Shown here in pieces: positions 31,230 to 41,459 of a stretch of DNA of 64,000 bases. This DNA comes from Prorocentrum cordatum. Lineage: Eukaryota; Sar; Dinophyceae; Prorocentrales; Prorocentraceae. Every line of letters starts with the position of its first letter. Positions within the stretch are counted from its first letter, which is position 1. The translations under genes were made by a program, and so were the position numbers. The stretch covers positions 86,001 through 150,000 of the forward strand of contig CAUYUJ010019876.1 in NCBI GenBank assembly GCA_963575745.1, written 5' to 3'. Under the pieces are notes generated by a model, which was given only the letters and a program-made list of their open reading frames with translations, was not told the origin of the DNA and did not search any database.

Positions 31230-32984
31230 CCCGGAAAGGGCATAAGCCCATGGTTCTCTTTCAGTTGGTTTACCTCCGGGTTTGACTTGAGGTGGGCCGG
31301 CGAATTTCTTTTGCGATAAATATCGAGGTCGAGGTGGGCGGGCGAATTGCAATTTGAGGATGCCCCTAGCGAAACGCTTGTTTTTCAGAATTTGTTGAGG
31401 ATGTCTCGAGCGAAACGCTTGTTTTGTGTTATAGATTGTCCCTTCCTGGGGACCAGATTTCAGAGAATCTCTCAAGTGAACTGCTTGTTTTCATGTGCCC
31501 AGGTCTTGAGGATGTCTCGAGCGAGACGCTTGTTTTCACGCCTTCAGGTTGCTCATGCAGAGGTCTATCGCCAGGATTTGTTGAGGATGTCTCGAGCTAG
31601 ACGCTTGGTTTCACGCGTCCTCGTCGCCCAGGCGGATGTCTAGCATGAGGATGTGTTGAGGAAGTCTCGATCGAGATGCTTGTTTGCACGTGTCCAGGTT
31701 GCCCAGGCGGATGCCTAGCATGAGGATGTGATGAGAATGTCTCAAGAGATACGCTTGTTTTCACGTGTCCAGGTCGCCCAGGCGGGTGTCTAACATGAAG
31801 ATGTGTTGAGGATGTCTCGAGCGAGACGTTTGCTTTGACGTGTACAGGTCGCCCAGGCGGATGTCTAGAATGAGGAGGTGTTGAAAACGTCTCGAGCGAA
31901 ACGCTTTTTTTCACGTGCCCAGGTCACCCACGCGGACGTCTCACATGAAGATGTGTTGAGGACGTCTCGAGCGAACCACTTGTTTTCACGTGTCCAGTTC
32001 GCCCAGGCAGATGTCCAGCATGAGAATGTGTTGTAGATGTGTTGAGCGAAACGCTTGTTTGCACGTGTCCAGGTCGCTCAGGCGGATGTCTAGCATCAGC
32101 ATTTTGACAGGATGTCTCGAGCGAAACGCTTGTCCCCAGCACGTTCCACAGCGCGTCCCCTTGGCACGTCCCGCGGTGCGTCCCCATGGCACGCCCCCTG
32201 GCACGTCGCTCGGCGCGTCCCTTGGGACGTTCCGCGGCGCGTCCTCCTGGCATGTCCCCCTGTCAATTAGTTTTGGGGCAGCTACTATGTGTTCAGGCAG
32301 CTCGAGCGTAAGGTCCAGATCAGTTCGGTCAGGACTCGGATGCAAAGGAGGACTCGATCCACGAGGCTATAGAGCATAGTCGCGGCATGGCACATCGCAA
32401 TTCAGCACGGCGCAGCACAGAACAGACTTCGGCACGGTACATTAAGAGCGATACACTCAGCATTGCAACCTGGCACGTTCCTTGGCACGTTTCGTGGGGC
32501 GTCCCTTGGCGAATCCCCGTGGCACGTCGCGTGGCGCGTCCCCTGGCACATCCCGTGGCACATCCATTGGCACGTTCCGTAGCGCGTCCCCTTGGCACGT
32601 CCCGCGGTGCGACCCCACGGCATGTCCCCTGGCACGTCGCTTGGCGCGTCCCTTGGGACGTTTCGCGGCGCGTCCTCCTGGCATGTCCCCCTGTCAATTA
32701 GCTCTGGGGCAGCTACTATGTGTTCAGGCAGCTCGAGCTTAAGATCCAGATCAGTTCGGTCAGGACTTGGATGCAAAAGAGGACTCGATCCACGACGCTA
32801 TAGAGCACAATCGCGGCATGGCACATCGCAATTCAGCACGGCGCAGCACAGCACAGCCTTGGCACGGTGCATGAAGATCGATACACTCCGCATTGCGTTT
32901 GCCCGTCACCCAATCAGGTGTCTTTGAAAACGTTGCCATGCGTTACATTTCTATATTCCTTTCCGGGTTCGTGGGTCGATCATG
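31230..32984 (+). mobile_element. CCCGG/GATCATG element, copy D (1,755 bp, complete)
   Basis: It begins CCCGGAAAGGG after CCTGTTTTT and ends GATCATG before TTTTTTTGCCGTG, and the satellite continues on both sides. In order it holds the head (GGTTCTCTTTCAG, paired GGGCCGGCGAATT), the 75-bp hairpin array (31355-32130), GGCACGTCCC arrays (32145-32260 and 32465-32690), a repeated CGGCATGGCACATCGCAATTC block, and the 3' end. It is probably the best reference copy, having no internal insertion. Confidence 0.85.
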
Positions 32985-33360
32985 TTTTTTTGCCGTGCTT
33001 TTTCGCTCTTCGGACCTATTCTTCCGTGCTCTTGGTCTTTTTCTGCCGTGCTCCTGAGCTCTGGGGGTCTATTCTGCCATGCTCCTGGTCTTTTTCTGTC
33101 TTGCTCCTTGGGGTCTATTCTGCCGTGCTCATTCACTCTTCGGGTCTATTCTGCCGTGCTCCTAGTCTTTTTCTGTCATACTCCTTGGCTCCCCGGGCCT
33201 ATTTTGCCGTGCTTCGGCGTTTTTCTGCCGCGTTCCTTGGCTCTTGGGGTCTATTCTGCAGTGCTCATGGTCTTCTTTCTGGCGTCTTTTTCGCTCTTGG
33301 GGCCTATTCTGCCATGCTCCTTCGCTCGTGGGGTCTATTCTGCCGTGCTCCTAGTCTTTT
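32985..33360. repeat. 54-bp satellite, second block
   Basis: It continues the 30475 array between copies D and E in the same orientation. Confidence 0.85.
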
Positions 33361-34923
33361 CCCGGAAAGGGCTTAAGCCCAGGGTTCTCTTTTAGTTTGT
33401 AAACTTAGTCCCCCGGTGCCTGCTTGAAGGAGGCCGGCGAATTGCCGGCGAATTTTTCCCTGATAAATAACGAGGTCGAAGGAGGCCGGCGAATTTTTCC
33501 CTGATAAATAACGAGCCCGAGAATTAAAATTTGAGGATGTCTCGAGCGAAACGCTTGTTTTTGAGCGCCGGCGAATTAAAATTTGAGGATGTCTCGAGCG
33601 AAACGCTTGTTTTTCAGAAAATGGTGAGGATGTCTCGAGCGAAACGCTTGTTTTGTGTTATAGATTGTCCTCTCCTGGGGACCTGAATTCTGAGGACCAC
33701 CTCCCAGCACGACCACCCCCCCAGCACGACCACCCCAGCACGACCACCCCCCAGCACGACCACACCCCAGCACGACCACTCCCCAGCACGACCACACCCC
33801 AGCACGACCCCACCCCAGCACGACCCCACCCTAGCACGACCACACCCCAGCACGATCACACCCCAGAACGACCACACCCCAGCACGACCCCACCCCAGCA
33901 CGACCCCACCCCAGCACGACCACACCCCAGCACGACCACACCCCAGCAGGACCCCACCCCAGCACGACCCCACCCCAGCACGGCCCCACCCCAGCAAGAC
34001 CACACCCCAGCACGACCACACCCCAGCACGACCTCACCACAGCACGACCACACCCCAGCACGATCACGCCCCAGCACGACCACGCCCCAGCACGACCACT
34101 CCCCAGCACGACCACCTCCCAGCACGACCACCCCCCCAGCACGACCACCCCCCAGCACGACCACCCCCCAGCACGACCACACCCCAGCACGACCACACCC
34201 CAGCACGACCACACCCCAGCACGACCACACACCCAGCACCAGCACGACCACACCCCAGCACGACCCCACCACCCCACCCCAGCACGACCACACCCCAGCA
34301 CGACCACACCCCAGCACGACCCCACCCCAGCACGACCCCACCCCAGCACGACCACACCCCAGCACGACCACACCCCAGCAGGACCCCACCCCAGCACGAC
34401 CCCACCCCAGCAAGACCACACCCCAGCACGACCACACTCCAGCACGACCTCACCACAGCACGACCACTCCCCAGCACGACCACGCCCCAGCACGACCACG
34501 CCCCAGCACGACCACTCCCCAGCACGACCACCTCCCAGCACGACCACCCCCCCAGCACGACCACCCCCCACGCACGCACCACACCCCAGCACGACCACAG
34601 CACGACCACACCCCAGCACGACCACACCCCAGCACGACCACACCCAGTCGCACCCCCGTGGAATGTTTCGTGGGGTGTCTCGTGGAATGTTTCGTGGGGT
34701 GTCTCGTGGAATGTTTCGTGGGGTGTCTCGTGGAATGTTTCGCGGGGTGTCTCGTGGAACGTTTCGCGAGGTGTCTCGTGGAATGTTTCGCGAGGTGTCT
34801 CGTGGGATGTTTCGCGGGGTGTCTCGTGGGATGTTTTGTGAGATGTCGCCCAGTTGGGTATCGTGAAAACGTGACCATGCTGCACATGTCTATATCCCTT
34901 TCCGGGTTCGTGGGTCCATCATG
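33361..34923 (+). mobile_element. CCCGG/GATCATG element, copy E (1.56 kb, 16-bp-array subtype)
   Basis: It begins exactly at CCCGGAAAGGG after AGTCTTTT and ends at CATCATG before TTTCTGCC. The head is partly duplicated (two CCGGCGAATTTTTCCCTGAT blocks). Three hairpin motifs follow, then the 16-bp array (33710-34645) and the 24-bp array (34660-34845). It shares this interior with copy A rather than with B or D, so at least two subtypes exist. Confidence 0.85.
33710..34645. repeat. 16-bp minisatellite (AGCACGACCACACCCC), long array
   Basis: More than 50 copies occur, with an internal higher-order duplication: the segments at about 33860-34145 and 34300-34560 look like copies of each other. Confidence 0.9.
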
Positions 34924-35245
34924 TTTCTGCCTCCTTTTTGGCTCTTCGGGCCTATTCTGACGTGTTCTGGTCTTTTTCTGCAGTGCTCCTTCGCTCCTGG
35001 GGTCTATTCTGCCGTGCTCCTGGTTTTTTTCTCTCGTGCTCCTTCGCTCTTGGGGCCCATCCTGCCGTGCTCCTGATCTTTTTCTGCCGCGCGCGCCCAG
35101 AAGCTCCGCCAAAACGACCACCGCGACGATCCGCACAGCAGAATACAGGAGCACGGCAGAACACACAGAGCACACAGAGGCACGGCAGAACACAGAAGCA
35201 CGGCAGAACAAAAGCACGGCAGAACACAGGAGCACAGCAAAACAC
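34924..35245. repeat. 54-bp satellite, third block, with orientation switch
   Basis: Up to about 35085 the array reads TCTGCCGTGCTCC. From about 35138 the reverse complement (GAGCACGGCAGAA) is repeated about eight times with a shorter period. The array is therefore inverted about a point near 35100. Confidence 0.8.
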
Positions 35246-35300
35246 ACCCCGCACGCACGCCGACACGCGCGCCACGGCATATGTACTTGCGCGGCGTAAC

Positions 35301-37280
35301 AACCCAGGGTTCTTTTTGAGTTGGTTTACCTCCGGGTTTGACTTGAGGTGGACTGGCGAATTTCTTTTGCGATGAATATCGAGGTCGAGGTGGGTCGGCG
35401 AATTCAATTTTGAGGATGTCCCTAGCGAAACGCTGATGTTTGAAATCGCGATCGAGAAATCACAGGGTGCGAGACACGTTTTGGTCAGGAGCATAATGCC
35501 TATAGATTGGCCCATCCAGGGGTACGTATCTGTCTGTTTTTACGTATGTTCCTACAGATGGGCCCTCTCGTTACCTATATATTGGCTCTCTCCAAGGGCA
35601 CGAATACGTGTGCTTTTACGTGGATTCCTATAGAATTGCCCTCTCCAGGAATACGTGTGTTCCCATAGATTGGCCCTCTCCAGGGGCACGCATGCGTGTG
35701 TTTTTTACGTATGTTCCTATAGATGGGCCCTTTCATTACCTATAGATTGGCATTCTCCAGGGGCACGAATTCGTAGGTTTTTACATCTATTCCTATATAT
35801 TGGCCCTCTCCAGGATTACGTGTGTTGCCATAGATTGGCCCTTTCCAGGGGCACGAATCCGTGTGTTTTTACGTATATGTTTGAGAATGTCTCGAGCGAA
35901 ACGCTGGTGTTTCAGAATTTGTTGAGGATGTCTCGAGCGAAACGCTTGTTTTGTGTTATATATTGTCCTCTCCTGGGGACCTGAATTCAGAGGATCTCTC
36001 AAGTGAAATGCTTGTTTTCACGTGCCCAGGTCTTGAGAATGTCTCGAGCGAGACGCTTAGTTTCACGCCTCCAGGTTGCCCAGACAGATTTCTAGCATGA
36101 GGATTTGTTGAGGATGTCTCGAACCGGAGGCTTCTTTTCACGTGTCCAGGTCGCCCAGGCGGATGTCTAGCATGAGGATGTGTCGAGGAAGTCTCGATCG
36201 AGACGCTTGTTTGCACGTGTCCAGGTTGTCCAGGCGGATGTCCAGCATGAGAATATGCTGAGAACGTCTTGAGCGAAACGCGTGTTTTCACGTGTCCAGG
36301 TCGCCCAGGCACAGCACAGCCTTCGGTACGGTACATCAATATCAATATCGATACCCTTAGCATTGCAGCCTGGCATGCTGCCTGGCACGTTCCGCGGAGC
36401 GTCCCGTGGCGAGTCCCCCTGGCACGTCGCGCGGTGCACGTCCATTGGCTCGTTCCGTAGTGCGTCCCCTTGGCACGTCCCGCGGTGCGTGCCCATGGCA
36501 CGTCCCCTGGCACGTCGCCTGGCGCGTCCCTTGGGACGTTCCGCGGCGCGTCCTCCTGGCATGTCCCCCTGTGGATCAGTTTTGGGGCAGCTACCATCTG
36601 CTCAGGCAGCTCGAGCTTAAGATCCAGATCAGTTCGGTCAGGACTCGGATGCAAAGTGGACTCGATCCACAACGCTATATAGAGCACAATCGTGGCATGG
36701 CACATCGCAGTTCAGCACGGCCCAGCACAGCACAGCCGTCGGCACAGTACATCAAGATCGATACACTCAACATTGCACCTTGGCACGTTCTTTGGCGCGT
36801 TCCGTGGCGAGTCCCCCTGGCACGTCGCGCGGCGCGTCCCACGTCCCGCGGCACGTCCATTGGCACGTTCCGTAGCGCGTCCCCTTGGCATGTCCCGCGG
36901 TGCGTCCCCATGGCACGTCCCCTGGCACGTCGTCTGGCGCGTCCCTTGGGACGTTCCGCGGCGCGTCCTCCTGGCATGTCCCCTCTGTCGCTTAGTTTTG
37001 GGGCAGCTACCATCTGCTCAGGCAGCTCGAGCTTAAGATCCAGATCAGTTCGGTCAGGACTCGGATGCCAGGGAGGACTCGATCCACAACGCTATATGGA
37101 GCACAATCGCGGCATGGCACGTGGCAATTCAGCACGGCGCAGCACAGCACAGCCCTCGGCACAGTACATCAAGATCGATACATTCAGCATTGCATTTGCA
37201 CGTCGCCCAATGAGGTGTCTTTGAAACGTTGCCATGCCTTACATTTCTATATTCCTTTCCGGATTCGTGGGTCGATCATG
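35301..37280 (+). mobile_element. CCCGG/GATCATG element, copy F1 (5'-trimmed)
   Basis: It starts within the head (ACCCAGGGTTCTTTTTGAG) and lacks CCCGGAAAGGG. It carries the paired GGTGGGTCGGCGAATT region, a 53-bp minisatellite not seen in the other copies (35480-35880), the 75-bp hairpin array (35880-36310), two rounds of the GGCACGTCCC array, and a good 3' end (TTCCTTTCCGGATTCG...GATCATG at 37280). Confidence 0.75.
35480..35880. repeat. 53-bp minisatellite (CCTATAGATTGGCCCTCTCC)
   Basis: About seven copies carry TATAGATTGGCCCTCTCCAGG, with GGCACGAATNCGTGTG and TTTTACGTATGTT parts, inside copy F1. Confidence 0.85.
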
Positions 37281-37429
37281 TTGCGTGCCCGCTCGAGGAT
37301 GGCGCACTTTGCGTGCCGACTCTCTGAGGATGTCTCGGGCGAAACGTTTGTTCTGCAGCGCTTGAAAGGCTTGGGCGCTCCAGGATGCCCAGGTGGTTCT
37401 GGGAGTCCGGTTGGACCGTTATTTATTAA
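37281..37429. other. junction sequence between F1 and the satellite
   Basis: A short mixed stretch holds one further hairpin motif (GATGTCTCGGGCGAAACG at about 37329-37346). No gene. Confidence 0.4.
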
Positions 37430-37724
37430 GGATCGTGGCCCTGGGAGCGCAGATGCCGTGTAATTTGCAAAGGATCCTGACCCTGCGAGCGCGGACGCAG
37501 CGTAATAGACGAGGGGTCCTGGCCCTGGAGGCGCGAACCCAGCGTAATTCACACGGGATCGTGGCCCTGGGAGCGTGGACACTGCGTCATTCACGAGGGA
37601 GTGCGGCCCTGGGAGCGTGGACACTGCGTCATTCACGAGGGAGCGCGGCCCTGGGAGCGCGGACGCAGCGTCGTTTACGAGGGATCGTGGCCCAGGGAGA
37701 GCGGAAGCAGCGTAATTTACAAGG
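37430..37724. repeat. 42-bp satellite array, clean copy
   Basis: Seven units of 42 bp occur (GGATCGTGGCCCTGGGAGCG, then GACGCAGCGTAATTTAC). Two adjacent units at 37555-37640 are nearly identical. It is the same satellite that surrounds copy A and the copia element 20 kb away. Confidence 0.9.
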
Positions 37725-37726
37725 GG

Positions 37727-38669
37727 TTGAGCGACACGCTTGTTTTCACGTGCCCAGATCGCCCAGGCGGATGTCTAGCATGAGGATTTGGGCAGGATGC
37801 TTCGAGCGAAACGCTTGTCCCCAGCACGTTCCGTAGCGCGTCCCCTTGGCACGTTCCGCGGTGCGTCCCCATGGCGCGTCCCTTAGCACGTCGCCTGGGG
37901 CGTCCCTTGGGACGTTCCGCGGCGCGTTCTTCTGGCATGTTCCCTTGTCAATTAGTTTTGGGGCAGCTACTATGTGCTCAGGCAGCTCGAGCTTAAGATC
38001 CAGATCAGTTCGGTCAGAACTCGGATGACAGGGAGGACTCGATCCACAACTCTAGAGCACAATCGCGGCATGGCACATCGCATTCGGCACGGCGCAGCAC
38101 AGCACAGCCTTCGGCACAGTACATCAAGACCGATACACTCAGCATTGCAACCTGGCACGTTCCCTGGCACGTTCCGTGGCGCGTCCCGTGGCGAGTCTTT
38201 CTGGCACGTCGCGTGGCGCGTCCCTTGGCACGTCCCGTGGCACGTCCATTGGCACGTTCCGTAGCGCGTCCCCTCGGCACGTCCCGCGGTGCGTCCCCAT
38301 GGCACGTCCCTTGTCATGTCGCCTGGCGCGTCCCTTGAGACGTTCCGCGGCGCGTCCTCCTGGCATGTCCCCCTGTCCATTAGCTCTGGGGCAGCTACTA
38401 TGTGCTGAGGCAGCTCGAGCTTAAGATCCAGATCAGTTCGGTCAGGACTCGGCTGCAAAGGAGGACTCGATCCACAACGCTATATAGAGCACAATCGCGG
38501 CATGGCACATGGCAATTCAGCACGGCGCAGCACAGCACAGCCTTCGGCACAGTACATCAAGATCGATACACTCAGCATTGCATTTGCCCGTCTCCCAATC
38601 AGGTGTCTTTAAAAACACTGCCATGTCTTACATTTCTATATTCCTTTCCGGGTTCGTGGGTCGATCATG
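37727..38669 (+). mobile_element. CCCGG/GATCATG element, copy F2 (5'-truncated)
   Basis: It begins within a hairpin unit (TTGAGCGACACGCTTG) directly after the 42-bp satellite. It contains two rounds of the GGCACGTCCC array and ends with the standard 3' end at 38669. Confidence 0.75.
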
Positions 38670-38689
38670 TGTTTTTGAAATTCTGAGCG

Positions 38690-39060
38690 GGGTGAAGTTC
38701 CAGCGCCCAATCTTTACGAGGGAAAGGGGCTTCAGCAGCTTATGCCGACAAGGAAGACCAGCACAGCCCACGGCGTGGGTTCCAGCACCCACTCTTGACG
38801 ACGGAACGTCGAACCAGCAGATGATGCCGTCAAAAAGGGTGGGCTCCATCACTACATTCTTGCCGAGCGCGGGCGTTCCAGCAGCCAATGGCGCGGGTTC
38901 CTGTACCTACTTTCCACGAAGGAAAATGCGTCCAGCAGCCCACGGCGCTGGTTCCAGCACTGCACGTGTACTGATCGCGAGCGCTCCAGCAGCCCACCGC
39001 GTTGGTTCTTGGCGCGAGCGTTCCAGCAGCCCGCGGCGCTGGCTCCAGCACTGCATGTCT
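38690..39060. repeat. minisatellite built on GTTCCAGCAGCCCACGGCGC
   Basis: Six or seven uneven copies of a 33-60-bp unit containing TCCAGCAGCCCACGGCG and GGTTCCAGCAC are seen. No gene is recognised. Confidence 0.7.
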
Positions 39061-39099
39061 TCCCTTCCGCCCCCGAGGACCGAGGGGGAAGGATGGGCA

Positions 39100-40080
39100 G
39101 ACGGAGGAGGAGGAGGAGGAGGAGGAGGACATTGACGGTGACGATGGTGATATTGGTGATAATGGCGATGGCGATTGTGATGATGGTGATGATGCTGGTG
39201 CTCATGATGATGCTGACGATGCTCACGATGATGAGACTGTTGTTGGAGATGGCGATGACGATGGTGATACTTGAGATGAGAATGGTGATCTTCTTGTTGA
39301 TGATGGTGGTGATGATGACGATGCCGATGCTGACGATGCTGATGGTAAGTGATGATGACGATGCCGATGCTGACGATGCTGATGGTAAGGCTGTTTTTAC
39401 GACTGACGGTGAAGATGGCGATGATGCCGATGGTGGCTGTTCTGGCGATGGTCATGACAGTGTCGCTGCCGAGGCTGCTTATGATGCTGTTGCCGGTCAC
39501 GACATCGATGACTCGGATGATGATGCTGATGATCACGAGGAGCATGATGCTGCTGCTGCTGCTGATGATGATGCTGATCATGATGGTGGCGACGACGACG
39601 ATGATGAATCTGATACTGATGACGATGATGCTGATGATGATGGTGATGCTGATGATGATGATGAATCCGCTGCTGATGATGCTGATGATGATGACGATGA
39701 GGCTGATGACGATGCCGATGATGCTAATCTTGATGTTGATGATGATGATCATGCTTATGCGGGCTGCGCTGCGGGAGTACGGCTTGAAGCGGCGGCGCGG
39801 TCGCGGCGTCTCGCGTGGCAGTACCCTCTTTTGCTTTGAGGCATTTCGTCGAGTAAAGTCATGGTGACGATGAGGCTGCTGTTGATATACGGATGATGAC
39901 GATGATGGCTGTGATGAGTACGATGGGTGTTACGATGTTGGTGCGGACAAGCTGGAGGAGGAGGATCAGGAGGAACAGCAAGAATCGGAGGAAGATGAGA
40001 GGAATGATTACGGTGGTGGCGAGGAGGAGGGAGACGAGGATGAGAGGCAAGAGGTGATGATGAGGACGAGGGGCAAGAGG
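39100..40080. repeat. GGA then GAT/GAC-rich region
   Basis: A GGA block (39103-39130) is followed by several hundred bases of GATGAT/GACGAT/GCTGAT simple sequence, then GGA/GAT mixtures (39950-40075). The acidic open frame 39009-39839 is repeat-driven. Part of it might encode an acidic linker of the exon at 40091, but I cannot support that. Confidence 0.7.
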
Positions 40081-40090
40081 CCGTCGCCAG

Positions 40091-40219
40091 GACATGGAGT
40101 CCATGTTCGCTACGCTGCGGGACGCCTCCACGGGGGACCTCTCGAAGGTCCTGGACGACGTCAAGAAGCGCGCCCGCCAGCCGCTCCGGCCCCAACGGCG
40201 CGGCGGGCGCGGGCCATGA
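40091..40219 (+). CDS. probable terminal exon of an unrecognised gene
   Basis: A clean acceptor (GCCGTCGCCAG, ending at 40090) precedes 42 codons and a TGA at 40217-40219. The peptide starts DMESMFATLRDASTGDLSKV, continues with LDDVKKRARQPLRP and ends in Arg/Gly. It has helix-like charge spacing and ordinary codon composition, unlike the flanking simple sequence. Upstream exons were not found because the preceding kilobase is GAT/GGA repeat. No family is recognised. Confidence 0.4.
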   Translation, partial: DMESMFATLRDASTGDLSKVLDDVKKRARQPLRPQRRGGRGP

Positions 40220-40900
40220 TGTCTGCACATCGTCCGTCCTCCAGCCTCACCCCAGCATCCATCCTCGCCCCTCTCCTTTCTCAGGAGGGGAAAAACACAG
40301 ACACAATTAATCGTCGACTCCCCAGAAAATATGGGAAAATATGTGAAGTGGGGGGGAAGACAAAAACCCAGAAACTGTAAGAACATATGGGGAAGCGTGT
40401 TATTTGTGTCTATTCATGTGTGTGTCCCAGGGCACCTTCACTTTTCCTTTTCATACAACAGCCCGTGGGCCAAGCTGAAACGAGGGCTCCATCCCTGGAA
40501 GGCTAAGGCCACAGTCAACTTGGGCACGTCTGCTGTTGCTTAACCGTGGAACCCTGCTCGTCGTCCAGTTTCCTGGCAGGTATCGTGTCAGTCCCCTTGG
40601 TGCTCCCGCCCAGCACCTTGTGGAGTATGTGGGCAGCTGCCTGGGTAACAGCAAGAAATTATGTAAATGCCTCGTGGAGGTCCACGCGGACTTCTTGCAC
40701 TGTGCGCTGGGCAAGGCATCCCCGCGGACATCAAAATATTTAGGTGACCACTTTTATCTTGAGGCGGTCTGGATAATCGTCCTGAGGGGGCCCGGGAATG
40801 TCCATTTTTGGAGCTGTCGGTGGCCTTTTGGGCCCCTTCGGGGGCCTCGGAGGCTGTCCCAAGGCATATTGGGGGCCTGTCGGGGTGGGGTTGGGTGGGG
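40220..40900. other. unassigned sequence
   Basis: A plus-strand frame from about 40536 (LVVQFPGRYRVSPLGAP and on) runs into the GGA repeat. It lacks a recognisable domain and competes with a minus-strand frame. Confidence 0.35.
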
Positions 40901-40904
40901 TGGG

Positions 40905-41130
40905 AGAGGGAGGAAAAGGAGGAGGAGTTGGAGGAGGAGGAGGAATTGGAGGAGGAGGAGGAGCAGGAGGAGGAGGATGAGGAGTAGGAAGAAGAAGAGG
41001 ATGATGAGGAGGAGGAGGAAGGAAGGAAGGAAGGAAGGAAGGAGGGAGGGGAGGGAGGGAGGGAGGGAGGGAGGGAGGGAGGGAGGAAGGAGGAGGAGGA
41101 GGAGGAGGAGGACGAGGAGAAGGAGGAAGA
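40905..41130. repeat. GGA/GGAAG/GGGA-rich tract
   Basis: Mixed purine simple repeats include (GGAA)n at about 41018-41042 and (GGGA)n at about 41043-41085. Confidence 0.9.
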
Positions 41131-41225
41131 GGACCAGTGTAAACCCAGCACCCATCCTCCCACCAAATTCCCTGGTCATAGGTCCCTGCAAGGATTCATG
41201 AAGGCAACCGTCTGAAAATCGTGAA

Positions 41226-41345
41226 CCGTGCCGGAATGCCATTCCTGAGGCTTCAACGCCGCTAATCAACCTTATTGTTGCGTCCTGAAGATCTTGAACC
41301 TGGCCAGGACGCCATTCCTGGAACTTCAACACCGCGAATCCACGT
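41226..41345. repeat. two imperfect 65-bp tandem repeats upstream of the spliced-leader relic
   Basis: GTGCCGGAATGCCATTCCTG...CTTCAACGCCGCTAATC and GGCCAGGACGCCATTCCTG...CTTCAACACCGCGAATCC are tandem relatives. The second runs directly into the DinoSL copy. ACACCGCGAATCCACGT also occurs at 45001-45017 without a leader, so this flank is a dispersed repeat. Confidence 0.6.
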
Positions 41346-41367
41346 TCCGTAGCCATTTTGGCTCAAG
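41346..41367 (+). other. DinoSL spliced-leader relic
   Basis: The 22 bases starting TCCGTAGCCATT and ending TTGGCTCAAG match the dinoflagellate spliced leader (D-CCGTAGCC...TCAAG) at every position, with T as the variable first base. DinoSL is added to nuclear mRNAs by trans-splicing. A genomic copy joined to a coding region shows that a processed mRNA was reinserted. There is no donor GT after it, so it is not an SL RNA gene. Confidence 0.92.
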
Positions 41368-41459
41368 CCGTTGCAGGTCAGAAAATATTTGTTCCGGCTT
41401 TTATCGCTGTGCTCTGCCTCGGAGCAGCACGAATCCCTGCATCATCGCCGTCCTGTGGC

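Noticed and set aside
33653-34960. 435-codon plus-strand frame and several Trp/Gly/Val minus-strand frames
   Set aside because: They follow from a 16-bp unit without stop codons in most frames, lying inside a repeat element.
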